12,864 bases of DNA from Deltaproteobacteria bacterium (GCA_024277475.1 JAJRVC010000265.1:1-12864), one strand, 5' to 3'; shown: positions 1 to 6,984, numbered from the stretch's first letter. Notes: generated by a model from the letters alone, not told the origin. Made by a program: numbers and translations.

Positions 1-7
1 GATTTTT

Positions 8-13
8 CTCCTT
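8..13 (-). promoter_or_regulatory. Ribosome-binding site of the next gene, which starts outside the window
   Basis: Read on the minus strand, the end of the window is AAGGAG followed by AAAAATC, a good Shine-Dalgarno sequence whose start codon would fall within a base or two beyond position 1. It lies about 55 nt downstream of the mttB stop, so the next gene is probably in the same transcript. In known methylamine operons mttB is often next to the corrinoid protein gene mttC, which makes mttC a reasonable but unseen candidate. Confidence 0.6.
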
Positions 14-17
14 TCCC

Positions 18-49
18 CGGCCAAACGACCCGGTTCTGGGTTGTGGCCG
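18..49 (-). other. Intergenic hairpin between mttB and the next gene
   Basis: The outer arms CGGCCA (18-23) and TGGCCG (44-49) are perfectly complementary. The inner arms ACCC (28-31) and GGGT (38-41) can pair within them. On the minus strand the stem is followed by a purine-rich ribosome-binding site and not by a U tract, so it does not look like an intrinsic terminator. It could stabilise the mttB mRNA or tune expression of the next gene. Confidence 0.4.
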
Positions 50-67
50 CGTGCTAAATAGTTTGTA

Positions 68-1552
68 CTATCGTTTCTTGTTCATTTCTTCCATTTCTGC
101 ATCAGATTCTGCCACAATAGAGCGTAAGACAGATTTTGCGTCATCGTTTAAGGGTACAGGCTTATGATTTGCCAAAATCTCAGCGGCTCTTTCTGCCGCA
201 CGTTCTGCAAGTTCTTTTCCTCCGGATTCCAGCCAGTTTTCCCGGTTCCCTCGTTCTATTAGATTTGGTGTTGATGGAAGGGTTCGCATATATTTCATGG
301 TATGCTCCTGCATGAGAAAATCACCACCGGACCCTACCGATTTGATGATATCCACTGCAAGATTTTCATCGTCTATGTGCATCCCCTGCATCACTTTGCG
401 GATCATTTTGAATATGTCATTGTCAATGAGCAGCTGGGCATAGCTGAAAATCAGACCGGAATCCAACATGCCGGCACCGTAAATTAAGTTTGCACCCGCC
501 ATGGCAGCACAGATGCCGGTCAACGTCTTTTCATGACCCGCCTGTGCATCGGGCAATTTGCTGTCAGCCTACCCACCGGCGGCAAAACTCGGCAGCATAT
601 ACTTTTGGGCCAACCTGGGTGCGCCGGCGTTGAGCAGGCCGCACTCCGGAGAACCCACCGGAGTTGTTGTCAACTTCAGATCAAAACTCAGCGATGAACA
701 CCCATAAATCACAGGTGTGCCCTTACGGGTCAATTGATGTAATACAATCGCCCCAAGAATCTCGCAGTTGTGAACCACCAGGGAACCGGGTAGGGTAATG
801 GGGCCTGAGGCACCGGCCATCACCATGGAAATCAGGTTACACGGCACCCCTGCCCGCGCGCACGTCATGACACCGGTACAGCAGTTTTCATCAAGTGTGA
901 GAGGACTGGTGGGAGAACAGTTGATAGTACATATGGGACGTTCTCTAAGATTTTCTTCCCCTCCCACAATACTTTGCGCCATTTTAATGATTTTGCCGGC
1001 ACGCCAGCCATTGCCCGGGCCATAGACCGTGTGTTTTGAAGTATTGGCAAAAACCACTTCCGCCTCATGAATGGGCGCCGTATTTTCCGGAGCATCCCCG
1101 GCGGTCAGTGAACGCTCACATACATCCACCTCTTCCATAGCATCGGTGAGCAGGGCCGCCTTGCCGACATCCTCATTGACCGAAGCTCTCACGGTGCCAT
1201 CTAACTCCATGATGAAAACGCCTTGACCGAAGGTGCAGAAATTGACCCGTTTATTTTCCAGGACAACATCATGCTGGGGGTCGCGTCCATATAGAACGAT
1301 TTTATGGGGTGCAGAACGAATACAATCCTCCACCAGGTAGGATGGGAATTTGGCAATTTTCTTTTCACGGTCAACCTTTGCGCCACCCCCTTCAAGAATG
1401 TCCAGGGCTTCCGGCGTTCCAACATAAAGCCCCGTCTTTTCCATTACTTCGAGAGTTGCAAGGTGAATTTTATTAATCTCGTCTTCGGTAAAGACATCGA
1501 AACCGAAGCCACCCGAAATGGAAACGTCTGAGTATAAATTTCTTTTCACCAT
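68..1552 (-). CDS. mttB: Trimethylamine:corrinoid methyltransferase MttB with in-frame UAG (pyrrolysine)
   Basis: This gene encodes a 494-residue MttB-type methyltransferase, which moves a methyl group from trimethylamine to a cognate corrinoid protein in the cytoplasm. The reading frame is open from ATG 1552 to a TAG at 571-569 (residue 328) and then continues in the same frame to a TAG at 70-68. The flanking residues are LPSFAAGG-(TAG)-ADSKLPDAQAGHEK, which is the characteristic neighbourhood of pyrrolysine in MttB. The position and total length match the family (pyrrolysine near residue 330, about 495 residues). Both halves are well conserved in character and show no frameshift, so I read this as programmed UAG decoding and not a pseudogene. 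The start is supported by a perfect AGGAGGTGA five nt upstream. The apparent TTG start at 556 of the downstream half is an artefact. Trimethylamine as substrate is inferred from the family; a related amine is possible. Confidence 0.93.
569..571 (-). other. In-frame amber codon predicted to encode pyrrolysine (residue 328 of MttB)
   Basis: The plus strand reads CTA, so the mRNA codon is UAG, directly after GCC-GCC-GGT-GGG and before GCT-GAC-AGC-AAA. In characterised MttB proteins pyrrolysine lies in the active-site barrel and binds the amine substrate. The homologous position in the second MttB-family protein of this window is Leu320, in the aligned context LPSRTMAG-L-TDAK, which confirms the register. 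Decoding requires tRNA-Pyl, PylS and PylBCD elsewhere in the genome. Confidence 0.92.
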
Positions 1553-1637
1553 TTATGTCACCTCCTATCTATTGTTTGATACTTACTAATGCGGAAATAG
1601 CTATTAAAGCATGGGTTAGTGCAACTTTAAAATTAAA

Positions 1638-1673
1638 TTCACCGCAGCCGCAAAGAGCGCAGCGGGCGGTGAA
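1638..1673 (-). terminator. Possible terminator-like hairpin after the aminotransferase gene
   Basis: TTCACCGC (1638-1645) pairs perfectly with GCGGTGAA (1666-1673), and inside it CCGC (1648-1651) pairs with GCGG (1662-1665) around a 10-nt loop. In the minus-strand transcript the stem is followed by UUUAAUUUU, an imperfect U tract. It sits between the aminotransferase stop and the mttB ribosome-binding site, so it could attenuate read-through into mttB. The wording of the arms also resembles dispersed intergenic repeats seen in environmental genomes, so the function is uncertain. Confidence 0.4.
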
Positions 1674-1684
1674 ACTATTATGAG

Positions 1685-2899
1685 CTAATTAAAAATCTCC
1701 GCTGCCACCTGTTTGATAACCGCCGCCACGGTTATGCAGTCTTCCATCGTGAAGGTCAGCGGAATTCTGAAATCACACATAAAATCAAGTGTTTTTCGTG
1801 TGCGGGGCAGCGACTGCCAATTTTTAATGTATTGCCAGCTTTCCCAGGAACTGGTGAAACCGACCGGTTCTTTGGCACCGAACCATTTGATCTCTACCCC
1901 TCTTTCGGCACAGGTTTCAATGAAGCTTTTAATCGCTGGAAGGTCAATACCGGTAAGAGTAAACTGAAACGAAGACCCCACATATCCTTCCTTAGCCTGC
2001 CGCTTTGGGATCCGAATATGATCTGTTCCAGTCAGTTTCGTTTCAAATAAATCGTAGCGCTTGTTCCAGCGCCGGCATTGTCTGTCAAGATCGACCAACT
2101 GCGGACGGATCAGGGCCGCCGCGAGATTGGACATGCGCAGGCTGAAATTGGGGATCAGCTTTTTATATTGTTCGAAAACTTCCAGAGGCGGCCTTGAGAG
2201 GTGGCGTTCGTAGAACATGTATGATCCCGAATAGAGAATAGCCTTTGCGATCACATCATCGTCATTGGTCACCAAAAGCCCGCCCTCTCCCGAATTCATG
2301 TGCTTGTAGGTCTGGCTGGAATATAAACCCACCTTCCCGAAACGACCGGTAAACGTCTCTCCCCAACGGCCCCCAACGGTATGGGCACAATCTTCAATGA
2401 GGATAATGCCCAAGTCCTCACAAATCTGTGTAGTGCGATCCATATCCACGATATGCCCCCGCATGTGGGACAGGAGGAAATATTTGGCTTTGGATTGCAC
2501 AGCCTTGCTCTGTAAATCATCAAGATCGGTAAGATAATCACCGGTGATCTCAACAAATACGGGCTCGGCACCCGCATTTTCGATTGCTCCGGGTACCGGC
2601 GCCAAGGTAAAGGCGTTGCACAGTATTTTATCACCCGGCAACACACCCACACTTTTAAGGGCCACGTGAATGGAACTGCCGCAAGATGAAAGCCCAAGGC
2701 AATAACGTGCACCCACATATTCGGCGTACTCCTTTTCAAGCAAAGCAACATCAGATATTTCACCCGGATCCGTATTGTAGCGGTGCAGACGTCCGGATTG
2801 CAGTAACTCCAGTGCCCGCTGGATACCCGCTTCGGGAATCGGCTCCTGGTGAGTGAACTCTTTGGTGAATCTTATCTCTTCATCAGATTGCGGAGTCAT
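1685..2899 (-). CDS. DegT/DnrJ/EryC1/StrS-family PLP-dependent aminotransferase
   Basis: This is a fold-type I PLP enzyme of the DegT/DnrJ/EryC1/StrS family, which usually transfers an amino group between glutamate or glutamine and a keto-sugar, cyclitol or similar carbonyl compound. Numbered from the ATG at 2899 (404 residues), the pyridine-binding aspartate is in EDCAH (Asp170) and the Schiff-base lysine is in SSQTYKHMNSGEGG (Lys199), the hallmark of the family. The length is normal. A TTG at 2908 would add three residues; neither start has a strong ribosome-binding site. The gene follows the dehydrogenase by fewer than 30 nt, so the two are probably translated from one mRNA. It ends in TAG; suppression there would add only 22 residues before a TAA at 1616-1618. 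Its place beside two MttB-family genes and a dehydrogenase suggests that it handles the demethylated amine or an aldehyde or ketone derived from it, which is inference. The substrate is unknown. Confidence 0.88.
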   Translation of the reverse strand: MTPQSDEEIRFTKEFTHQEPIPEAGIQRALELLQSGRLHRYNTDPGEISDVALLEKEYAEYVGARYCLGLSSCGSSIHVALKSVGVLPGDKILCNAFTLAPVPGAIENAGAEPVFVEITGDYLTDLDDLQSKAVQSKAKYFLLSHMRGHIVDMDRTTQICEDLGIILIEDCAHTVGGRWGETFTGRFGKVGLYSSQTYKHMNSGEGGLLVTNDDDVIAKAILYSGSYMFYERHLSRPPLEVFEQYKKLIPNFSLRMSNLAAALIRPQLVDLDRQCRRWNKRYDLFETKLTGTDHIRIPKRQAKEGYVGSSFQFTLTGIDLPAIKSFIETCAERGVEIKWFGAKEPVGFTSSWESWQYIKNWQSLPRTRKTLDFMCDFRIPLTFTMEDCITVAAVIKQVAAEIFN

Positions 2900-2926
2900 T
2901 TCTTTCAAATCCGAAAATGTGAAACG

Positions 2927-4243
2927 TTATATATAAGGTTTATGATCGTAGACTTCGAAATCGAATGTTTCGTCAGGGAAATATTTTCGCAACCGAACGT
3001 CAGCCGCGCGGGCATGTCCTTCCATACCCTCTATCCGGGAAATTCGGGAAGCAACCGCCCCAATCTTGCGGTTGGCCTCCTTGCTCACTTTCTGATAGGT
3101 GACGGTTTTAATAAATTTACCCACGCTCAACCCACCTGAATAGCGTGCCGCTTTTTTAGTCGGAAGAATATGATTGGTGCCGGATGTCTTGTCGCCATAA
3201 GGCACGGTACATTCTTCACCCAAAAACAAAGACCCATAATTAACCAGTTTTTTCAACCACCAATCCAGATCTTCGGCGATAACCTGGACATGCTCTGCCG
3301 CATATTCGTCGTTAACCTTGGCCATTTCCTCGCGATCCGCGCAAAGCACAATTTCTCCATAATCACGCCAGGAAATCTCTGCCACTTCGGAATCCGGCAG
3401 ATCGGCAATGACCTGCGGCATCAAGGCCAACACTTTCTCACCCACTTCTTTTGAATCGGTAACCAGCCATACCGGTGAGTCATAACCATGTTCGGCCTGA
3501 CTCATCAAATCGATGGCCACGATATAGGGATCGGCGGTTTTATCGGCCAAAACGAGTGCTTCAGTGGGACCGGCAAATACATCGATGCCAATTTGCCCAA
3601 AAAGAACCCTTTTTGCTTCGGCGACAAAACGGTTGCCCGGTCCTACAATGACATCAGACGGTTTGCCGGTAAAATGACCATAAGCCATTGCCGCAATAGC
3701 ATGGGTGGCGCCCATCATCATGAACACATCAGGATCGCACAGCGAAACCGCATAGAGAATCGCAGGGTTGATGGTTTTACCGTCATGTGAAGGTGAGACG
3801 GCCACCACAAAGGGAACGCCGGCCGCTTTGGCGGTGGCGATGCTCATAATCGCCGAGGCTGCATGGGCAAATCTGCCGCCGGGGATATAGCACCCCGCAC
3901 AATTGCAGGGAATCAACCGTTGGCCCAGTGTCACCCCCGGATACAACTCTGTCTCAAATTCCAGCAGACTCTTTTTTTGCTTAACTGCAAAACCGTAGAC
4001 TTGGTCGTAAGCAAATTTCAAATCATCTTTTACCTGTTCGGATACTGTGGCGCCTCGTTCGGCGATTTCTTCTTTAGTCAGAATCAACTTTTGATCCCAA
4101 TATTTGAATTTTGCACCATAATGGCGCAGGTATGCTTCTTCTCCGTTGTTGCGAACATCTTCAAGAATGCGTTCGACAATTTCTTGCGTTTCGCATTCAT
4201 CGGTCTCAGGCGTCTTGATAGCCTTTTTTAAATACGTACTCAT
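2927..4243 (-). CDS. Histidinol dehydrogenase-family protein, resembling sulfopropanediol dehydrogenase HpsN
   Basis: This 438-residue protein has the HisD fold: a Zn-dependent, NAD-linked dehydrogenase that oxidises an alcohol in two steps through the aldehyde to a carboxylate. Catalytic and metal-binding residues are in place: Gln249 and His252 in SQAEHG, Glu317-His318 in AAEH, Asp351 in YGDKTSGTNH, and His410 in EGMEGH. The motifs GPGN (201-204) and FAGPTE (223-228) are also present. The stretch NHILPTKKAARYSGG followed by VGKFIKTVTYQ is, from memory, more like the HpsN-type catabolic paralogues than biosynthetic HisD. No other his gene is nearby, so a role in histidine synthesis is unlikely. 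The start has GAGGTGA five nt upstream. It lies between an MttB-family gene and an aminotransferase gene on the same strand, which suggests oxidation of a hydroxyl group on the demethylated product. The exact substrate is not known. Confidence 0.88.
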   Translation of the reverse strand: MSTYLKKAIKTPETDECETQEIVERILEDVRNNGEEAYLRHYGAKFKYWDQKLILTKEEIAERGATVSEQVKDDLKFAYDQVYGFAVKQKKSLLEFETELYPGVTLGQRLIPCNCAGCYIPGGRFAHAASAIMSIATAKAAGVPFVVAVSPSHDGKTINPAILYAVSLCDPDVFMMMGATHAIAAMAYGHFTGKPSDVIVGPGNRFVAEAKRVLFGQIGIDVFAGPTEALVLADKTADPYIVAIDLMSQAEHGYDSPVWLVTDSKEVGEKVLALMPQVIADLPDSEVAEISWRDYGEIVLCADREEMAKVNDEYAAEHVQVIAEDLDWWLKKLVNYGSLFLGEECTVPYGDKTSGTNHILPTKKAARYSGGLSVGKFIKTVTYQKVSKEANRKIGAVASRISRIEGMEGHARAADVRLRKYFPDETFDFEVYDHKPYI

Positions 4244-4388
4244 TTATATCACCTCTTCAAATTTGATTTTGATATGGCCGCAAAAAGGCACAAAAAACAC
4301 AAAATAAAACTTTCTACTTAATAATTTAAATAGGTTAAGAAATCGTAATTCGAGAATTTTGTCTTTTTACGAGATTGTCAAATTTAGA

Positions 4389-5816
4389 TCAAAGTGTCTT
4401 AGTATATGTTTCGATTTCTTGATCAACTTCTATCGGAAGCAGCATAGTTTCGCGGTCTTGAAGAATGCGATCACATTTTTCTCGTGCAATTTGCAGCACA
4501 TCCTGCTTACCTGCTTTTTCCCAATCTTCATACGGGTTCCAGTCCGAAATTTCAGGCATATAAAGCGAGCGGCAGTTCTGAAACGTGCTGGGTTGCTGCA
4601 GATAGTCTCCGCCTGGACCCAGAGATATCATCGCATCTAAAACATTTTCGGCGGCAACCTGATCAATACCGGCAGAAAAAACACGCAGTCGGCTCAGCAG
4701 TTCATCGTCCAAGATCCATTTTTCATAACTGGTCGTGGTAATGGAGTCCAAAACCCCTAAACATTCGTTGATCACATGCACACCCGCCATGGTGTAAAGG
4801 GTCAGATTTTGCATGGTTTCGGCACCAGCCTGGAAGTCAATCCGCTTCGCATCCGTCAGACCTGCCATGGTGCGTGACGGAAGACCATAGTATTCGCGCG
4901 CCATCTGGATTCCGGCAATATTGACCAGAGCACTCTGAGGCGACCCGGTGACCGCATAGAAATTTGTCATGTTCACCATAAAGGTGCCCGCGGAGTAAAC
5001 CACGGGTGTGCCGGGATTGATTATCTGGGCACAGGTAAGGGCCGCCAGGTTCTCGGCATTGGAGAGCACTACCAAGCCTTTGAAATCCATGGGGCCGGTC
5101 AAGCCCGGCATGAGACCCGGTAAAATGAATAGAGCCTGTTTTTTCTCGGCATATGCCCGTATGGTCTCACAGGTCAGCGGCTCGAAACAGAGAGGACTGG
5201 CAGGATTGACCCCGTATGCGATAGTTACGTGGTCGTCGAGATAACCCTTTTGTCCGAAGGCAATTTCGATGATGTCGAAAACTTGGCGAGCCTCCTCGAG
5301 GGTTGCCGCCTGACCGATCAACGGTTTGTTGCTGTAGCGCATCAAATGATGGACCAGTTTGGCCGGTTTGGATTGCCTAGAGAGATCGCCGGGGTCCACT
5401 GGAATGGCGCCCACCAGGTTGACATTGCGGCTGTTTTCACAAAGTTTGACGATATTGTCGAAATCGGAAAGCGTTGCCCGCCGTCTGCGGCCTTCAATGT
5501 CCTGAATGAAGAGCGTTCCGTTTCCCGGGGCCACAACCGTAGATCCTTGATTTTCGCCGATCCGCACTCCGGCAACACCGTTTCGCCCGATCATGGTGAA
5601 ACTTTTAGGCGTGACCTCCAGTGCTTCGGATACCAGCGCCTCTGAGAGATAAACGCGTTTGCCATCGACCTTTTGCCCTTTGCGGGCAAAGCGGCGGATG
5701 ATCGCCTCATTTTTGAAGATCACACCGGCTTCAGCAAGTAGTTGCAAGCTCTGTGCGTGGATGGATTGAAGCGTGTATTTATCAACGACTTTGAGATAAT
5801 ATGCTTCCGGTTTCAT
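4389..5816 (-). CDS. MttB-superfamily methyltransferase lacking pyrrolysine
   Basis: This 475-residue protein belongs to the trimethylamine methyltransferase (MttB, COG5598-type) superfamily. The position equivalent to pyrrolysine is Leu320 (LPSRTMAG-L-TDAK), so it belongs with non-Pyl members. Characterised members of that group demethylate quaternary amines such as glycine betaine (MtgB), proline betaine (MtpB) or carnitine (MtcB) and pass the methyl group to a corrinoid protein. The family-typical segment SLGPGGDYL near the C-terminus corresponds to SVGSGGDFL in the Pyl-containing neighbour. The ATG at 5816 has no ribosome-binding site of its own and overlaps by four bases (ATGA) the stop of a 14-codon leader ORF that does have one, so translation is probably coupled. 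No in-frame start lies upstream because a TAA occurs at 5822-5820. The gene ends in TGA. Substrate specificity cannot be deduced. Confidence 0.9.
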   Translation of the reverse strand: MKPEAYYLKVVDKYTLQSIHAQSLQLLAEAGVIFKNEAIIRRFARKGQKVDGKRVYLSEALVSEALEVTPKSFTMIGRNGVAGVRIGENQGSTVVAPGNGTLFIQDIEGRRRRATLSDFDNIVKLCENSRNVNLVGAIPVDPGDLSRQSKPAKLVHHLMRYSNKPLIGQAATLEEARQVFDIIEIAFGQKGYLDDHVTIAYGVNPASPLCFEPLTCETIRAYAEKKQALFILPGLMPGLTGPMDFKGLVVLSNAENLAALTCAQIINPGTPVVYSAGTFMVNMTNFYAVTGSPQSALVNIAGIQMAREYYGLPSRTMAGLTDAKRIDFQAGAETMQNLTLYTMAGVHVINECLGVLDSITTTSYEKWILDDELLSRLRVFSAGIDQVAAENVLDAMISLGPGGDYLQQPSTFQNCRSLYMPEISDWNPYEDWEKAGKQDVLQIAREKCDRILQDRETMLLPIEVDQEIETYTKTL

Positions 5817-5857
5817 GTCTTATTGCATTTGGGGCACGACAGATGCGATACATACAT
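5813..5857 (-). CDS. 14-residue leader ORF coupled to the MttB-family gene; looks like the start of a threonine synthase
   Basis: ATG 5857 follows a strong GGAGG (5870-5866) with 8-nt spacing and encodes MYVSHLSCPKCNKT, ending in a TGA that overlaps the ATG of the next gene by four bases. The downstream gene lacks its own ribosome-binding site, so the leader probably supplies its ribosomes. The peptide resembles the extreme N-terminus of threonine synthase-like proteins (a YV-HL-C-x-x-C pattern), which suggests that a thrC-like gene was deleted except for its first codons. That resemblance is from memory and over only 14 residues. It could also be an unrelated small leader peptide. Confidence 0.5.
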   Translation of the reverse strand: MYVSHLSCPKCNKT

Positions 5858-5889
5858 GGGTCTATCCTCCTAACCCAAAGAATCTGTTA

Positions 5890-6036
5890 CTAAAGCAAAC
5901 CGACTGCCTTGACCTCGACATTGGCATCCTTGGGAAGTCGGGCCACCTCCACACAGGCACAAGCCAGGAAATTTTGTTTGAAAAATTCTCCGTACACCTC
6001 GTTGATCAGGGAAAAATCGTTCATGTTTAAAATCAT
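5890..6036 (-). pseudogene. ridA: RidA (YjgF/YER057c/UK114) C-terminal remnant
   Basis: From ATG 6036 the frame encodes 48 residues, including NMNDFSLINEVYGEFF and VEVARLPKDANVEVKAVG. These match the last third of RidA-type enamine/imine deaminases (DMxDFxxxNEVYxxFF and VxVAxLPxxAxVEIxA). The usual length is about 125 residues, so the N-terminal 75 or more are missing; the frame is closed by a TGA at 6051-6049. It ends with TAG immediately followed by TAA. It lies directly upstream of the leader ORF with its own ribosome-binding site spacing intact, so ridA and a thrC-like gene may once have been adjacent here. A short expressed protein cannot be excluded, but the catalytic domain is incomplete. 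RidA would suit a pathway producing imines from amines. Confidence 0.7.
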
Positions 6037-6057
6037 TCCTGTTACAAATCATTATGA

Positions 6058-6074
6058 ATTATAGTCACTATAAT
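6058..6074. promoter_or_regulatory. Perfect 17-bp palindrome, candidate operator over a -10 box
   Basis: ATTATAGT-C-ACTATAAT is a perfect dyad with 8-bp arms and a one-base centre. On the minus strand its distal half ends in TATAAT, an exact -10 hexamer, although no good -35 lies 17 nt upstream. It is about 20 bp upstream of the ridA remnant and about 240 bp upstream of the MttB-family gene. A bound IclR-type or other dimer here would cover the promoter of that operon. Confidence 0.5.
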
Positions 6075-6096
6075 AGTAACAAGAAAGCATTTTTAG

Positions 6097-6122
6097 AACC
6101 AATAACATCGTAATTATTGGTT
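6097..6122. promoter_or_regulatory. 9-bp inverted repeat next to a TTGACA box
   Basis: AACCAATAA (6097-6105) and TTATTGGTT (6114-6122) are perfect inverted repeats separated by 8 bp. On the minus strand a TTGACA hexamer (6128-6123) abuts the repeat. It lies between the iclR stop and the methyltransferase genes. The stem is AT-rich and not followed by a clear U tract on the minus strand, so I favour an operator over a terminator. Confidence 0.4.
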
Positions 6123-6201
6123 TGTCAAGACTTTTTTACGAATTTGTTAGTCGAGCTTGGATTATGGCAGGCAGGAATTAAATCGCGGTAACCGTTCAAA
6201 T

Positions 6202-6984
6202 TTAGATTTCAGCAGATGTGACAGTTTCTGAAATTTCACTGGCTAGTTTTGTAAGAACTCCTGGAAAGTTTCGCTTAATAGAATCCAGTGAGTATTCAGT
6301 GGTTGGAAAATCAAGACTGACGGCACCAACGACGGTATTTTCACGAAAGTTCATCAGGGGTGCCCCAATGCAAATAAGCCCCTCGACATATTCTTCATTA
6401 TTAATTGAATATCCACGATTACGCGTTAATTCAATATCTTTTAGTATTGCTTCCTTATCAAGCAAGGTGTTGGGGGTAAGTTTTTTTATTTGGATCTCCT
6501 CTATGATTTTGGATAATTCAGCAGGGTCAAACTTGGCCAGAATAGCCTTACCCATGGCACGAGCATAGAGCTCATCCATTATCAATGGAAGACGAAAATA
6601 AATAAGATTTGGCATTTCTCGCCGATAGAGCGATATTAAAGTGTGTCCGTGCAATAATGCCGAGTCGATAGATATTTTTTGTTCTAAAAAAGTCTTATCA
6701 ATAATTGGTTTAACACTCTGAAATATATCGAATCCATGAAAAAAATGATGCCCAAGCACAAAGGCTCTCGGGCCTAATCTCAGCGATTTGTTGCTTTTGC
6801 TTTTTCTTAAGTACCCCAACTGTACCAGGGTATTCACCAAACGGTAGGTTGATGTTTTGTTAATGCCCGTCAGTCGGGATATTTCCGATAGGCCGCGGTG
6901 TTGATGGTCACGGTCGAAAAGATCTAATATTATCATTCCTTTTTCAAGGGTTTTTGAATAATATTGTTTGTTTTCAATAACCAT
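6202..6984 (-). CDS. IclR-family transcriptional regulator
   Basis: This 260-residue protein has the standard IclR architecture. The N-terminal winged helix-turn-helix is at about residues 11-75: LEKGMIILDLF, LSEISRLTGINKTSTYRLV and LVQLGYL. The C-terminal effector-binding domain contains ARAMGKAILA and a DFPTTEY segment near the end. IclR proteins bind a small metabolite through the C-terminal domain and control adjacent catabolic genes as activators or repressors. The ATG at 6984 is preceded by AGAAGG at about 10 nt. It is immediately upstream of, and co-oriented with, the methyltransferase cluster, so regulation of that cluster is the natural inference. Candidate operators are the repeats in its own promoter and the palindromes downstream of its stop. 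The inducer is unknown. Confidence 0.93.
   Translation of the reverse strand: MVIENKQYYSKTLEKGMIILDLFDRDHQHRGLSEISRLTGINKTSTYRLVNTLVQLGYLRKSKSNKSLRLGPRAFVLGHHFFHGFDIFQSVKPIIDKTFLEQKISIDSALLHGHTLISLYRREMPNLIYFRLPLIMDELYARAMGKAILAKFDPAELSKIIEEIQIKKLTPNTLLDKEAILKDIELTRNRGYSINNEEYVEGLICIGAPLMNFRENTVVGAVSLDFPTTEYSLDSIKRNFPGVLTKLASEISETVTSAEI

Noticed and set aside
68..1552. mttB as a pseudogene with a nonsense mutation
   Set aside because: The stop is specifically TAG at the family's pyrrolysine position, both halves are in the same frame, and no other lesion is present.
2927..4243. hisD as part of histidine biosynthesis
   Set aside because: No other his gene is nearby, and the motif set and neighbours fit a catabolic paralogue better.
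5229..5645. 138-codon plus-strand ORF
   Set aside because: It is a shadow of the MttB-family gene on the other strand.
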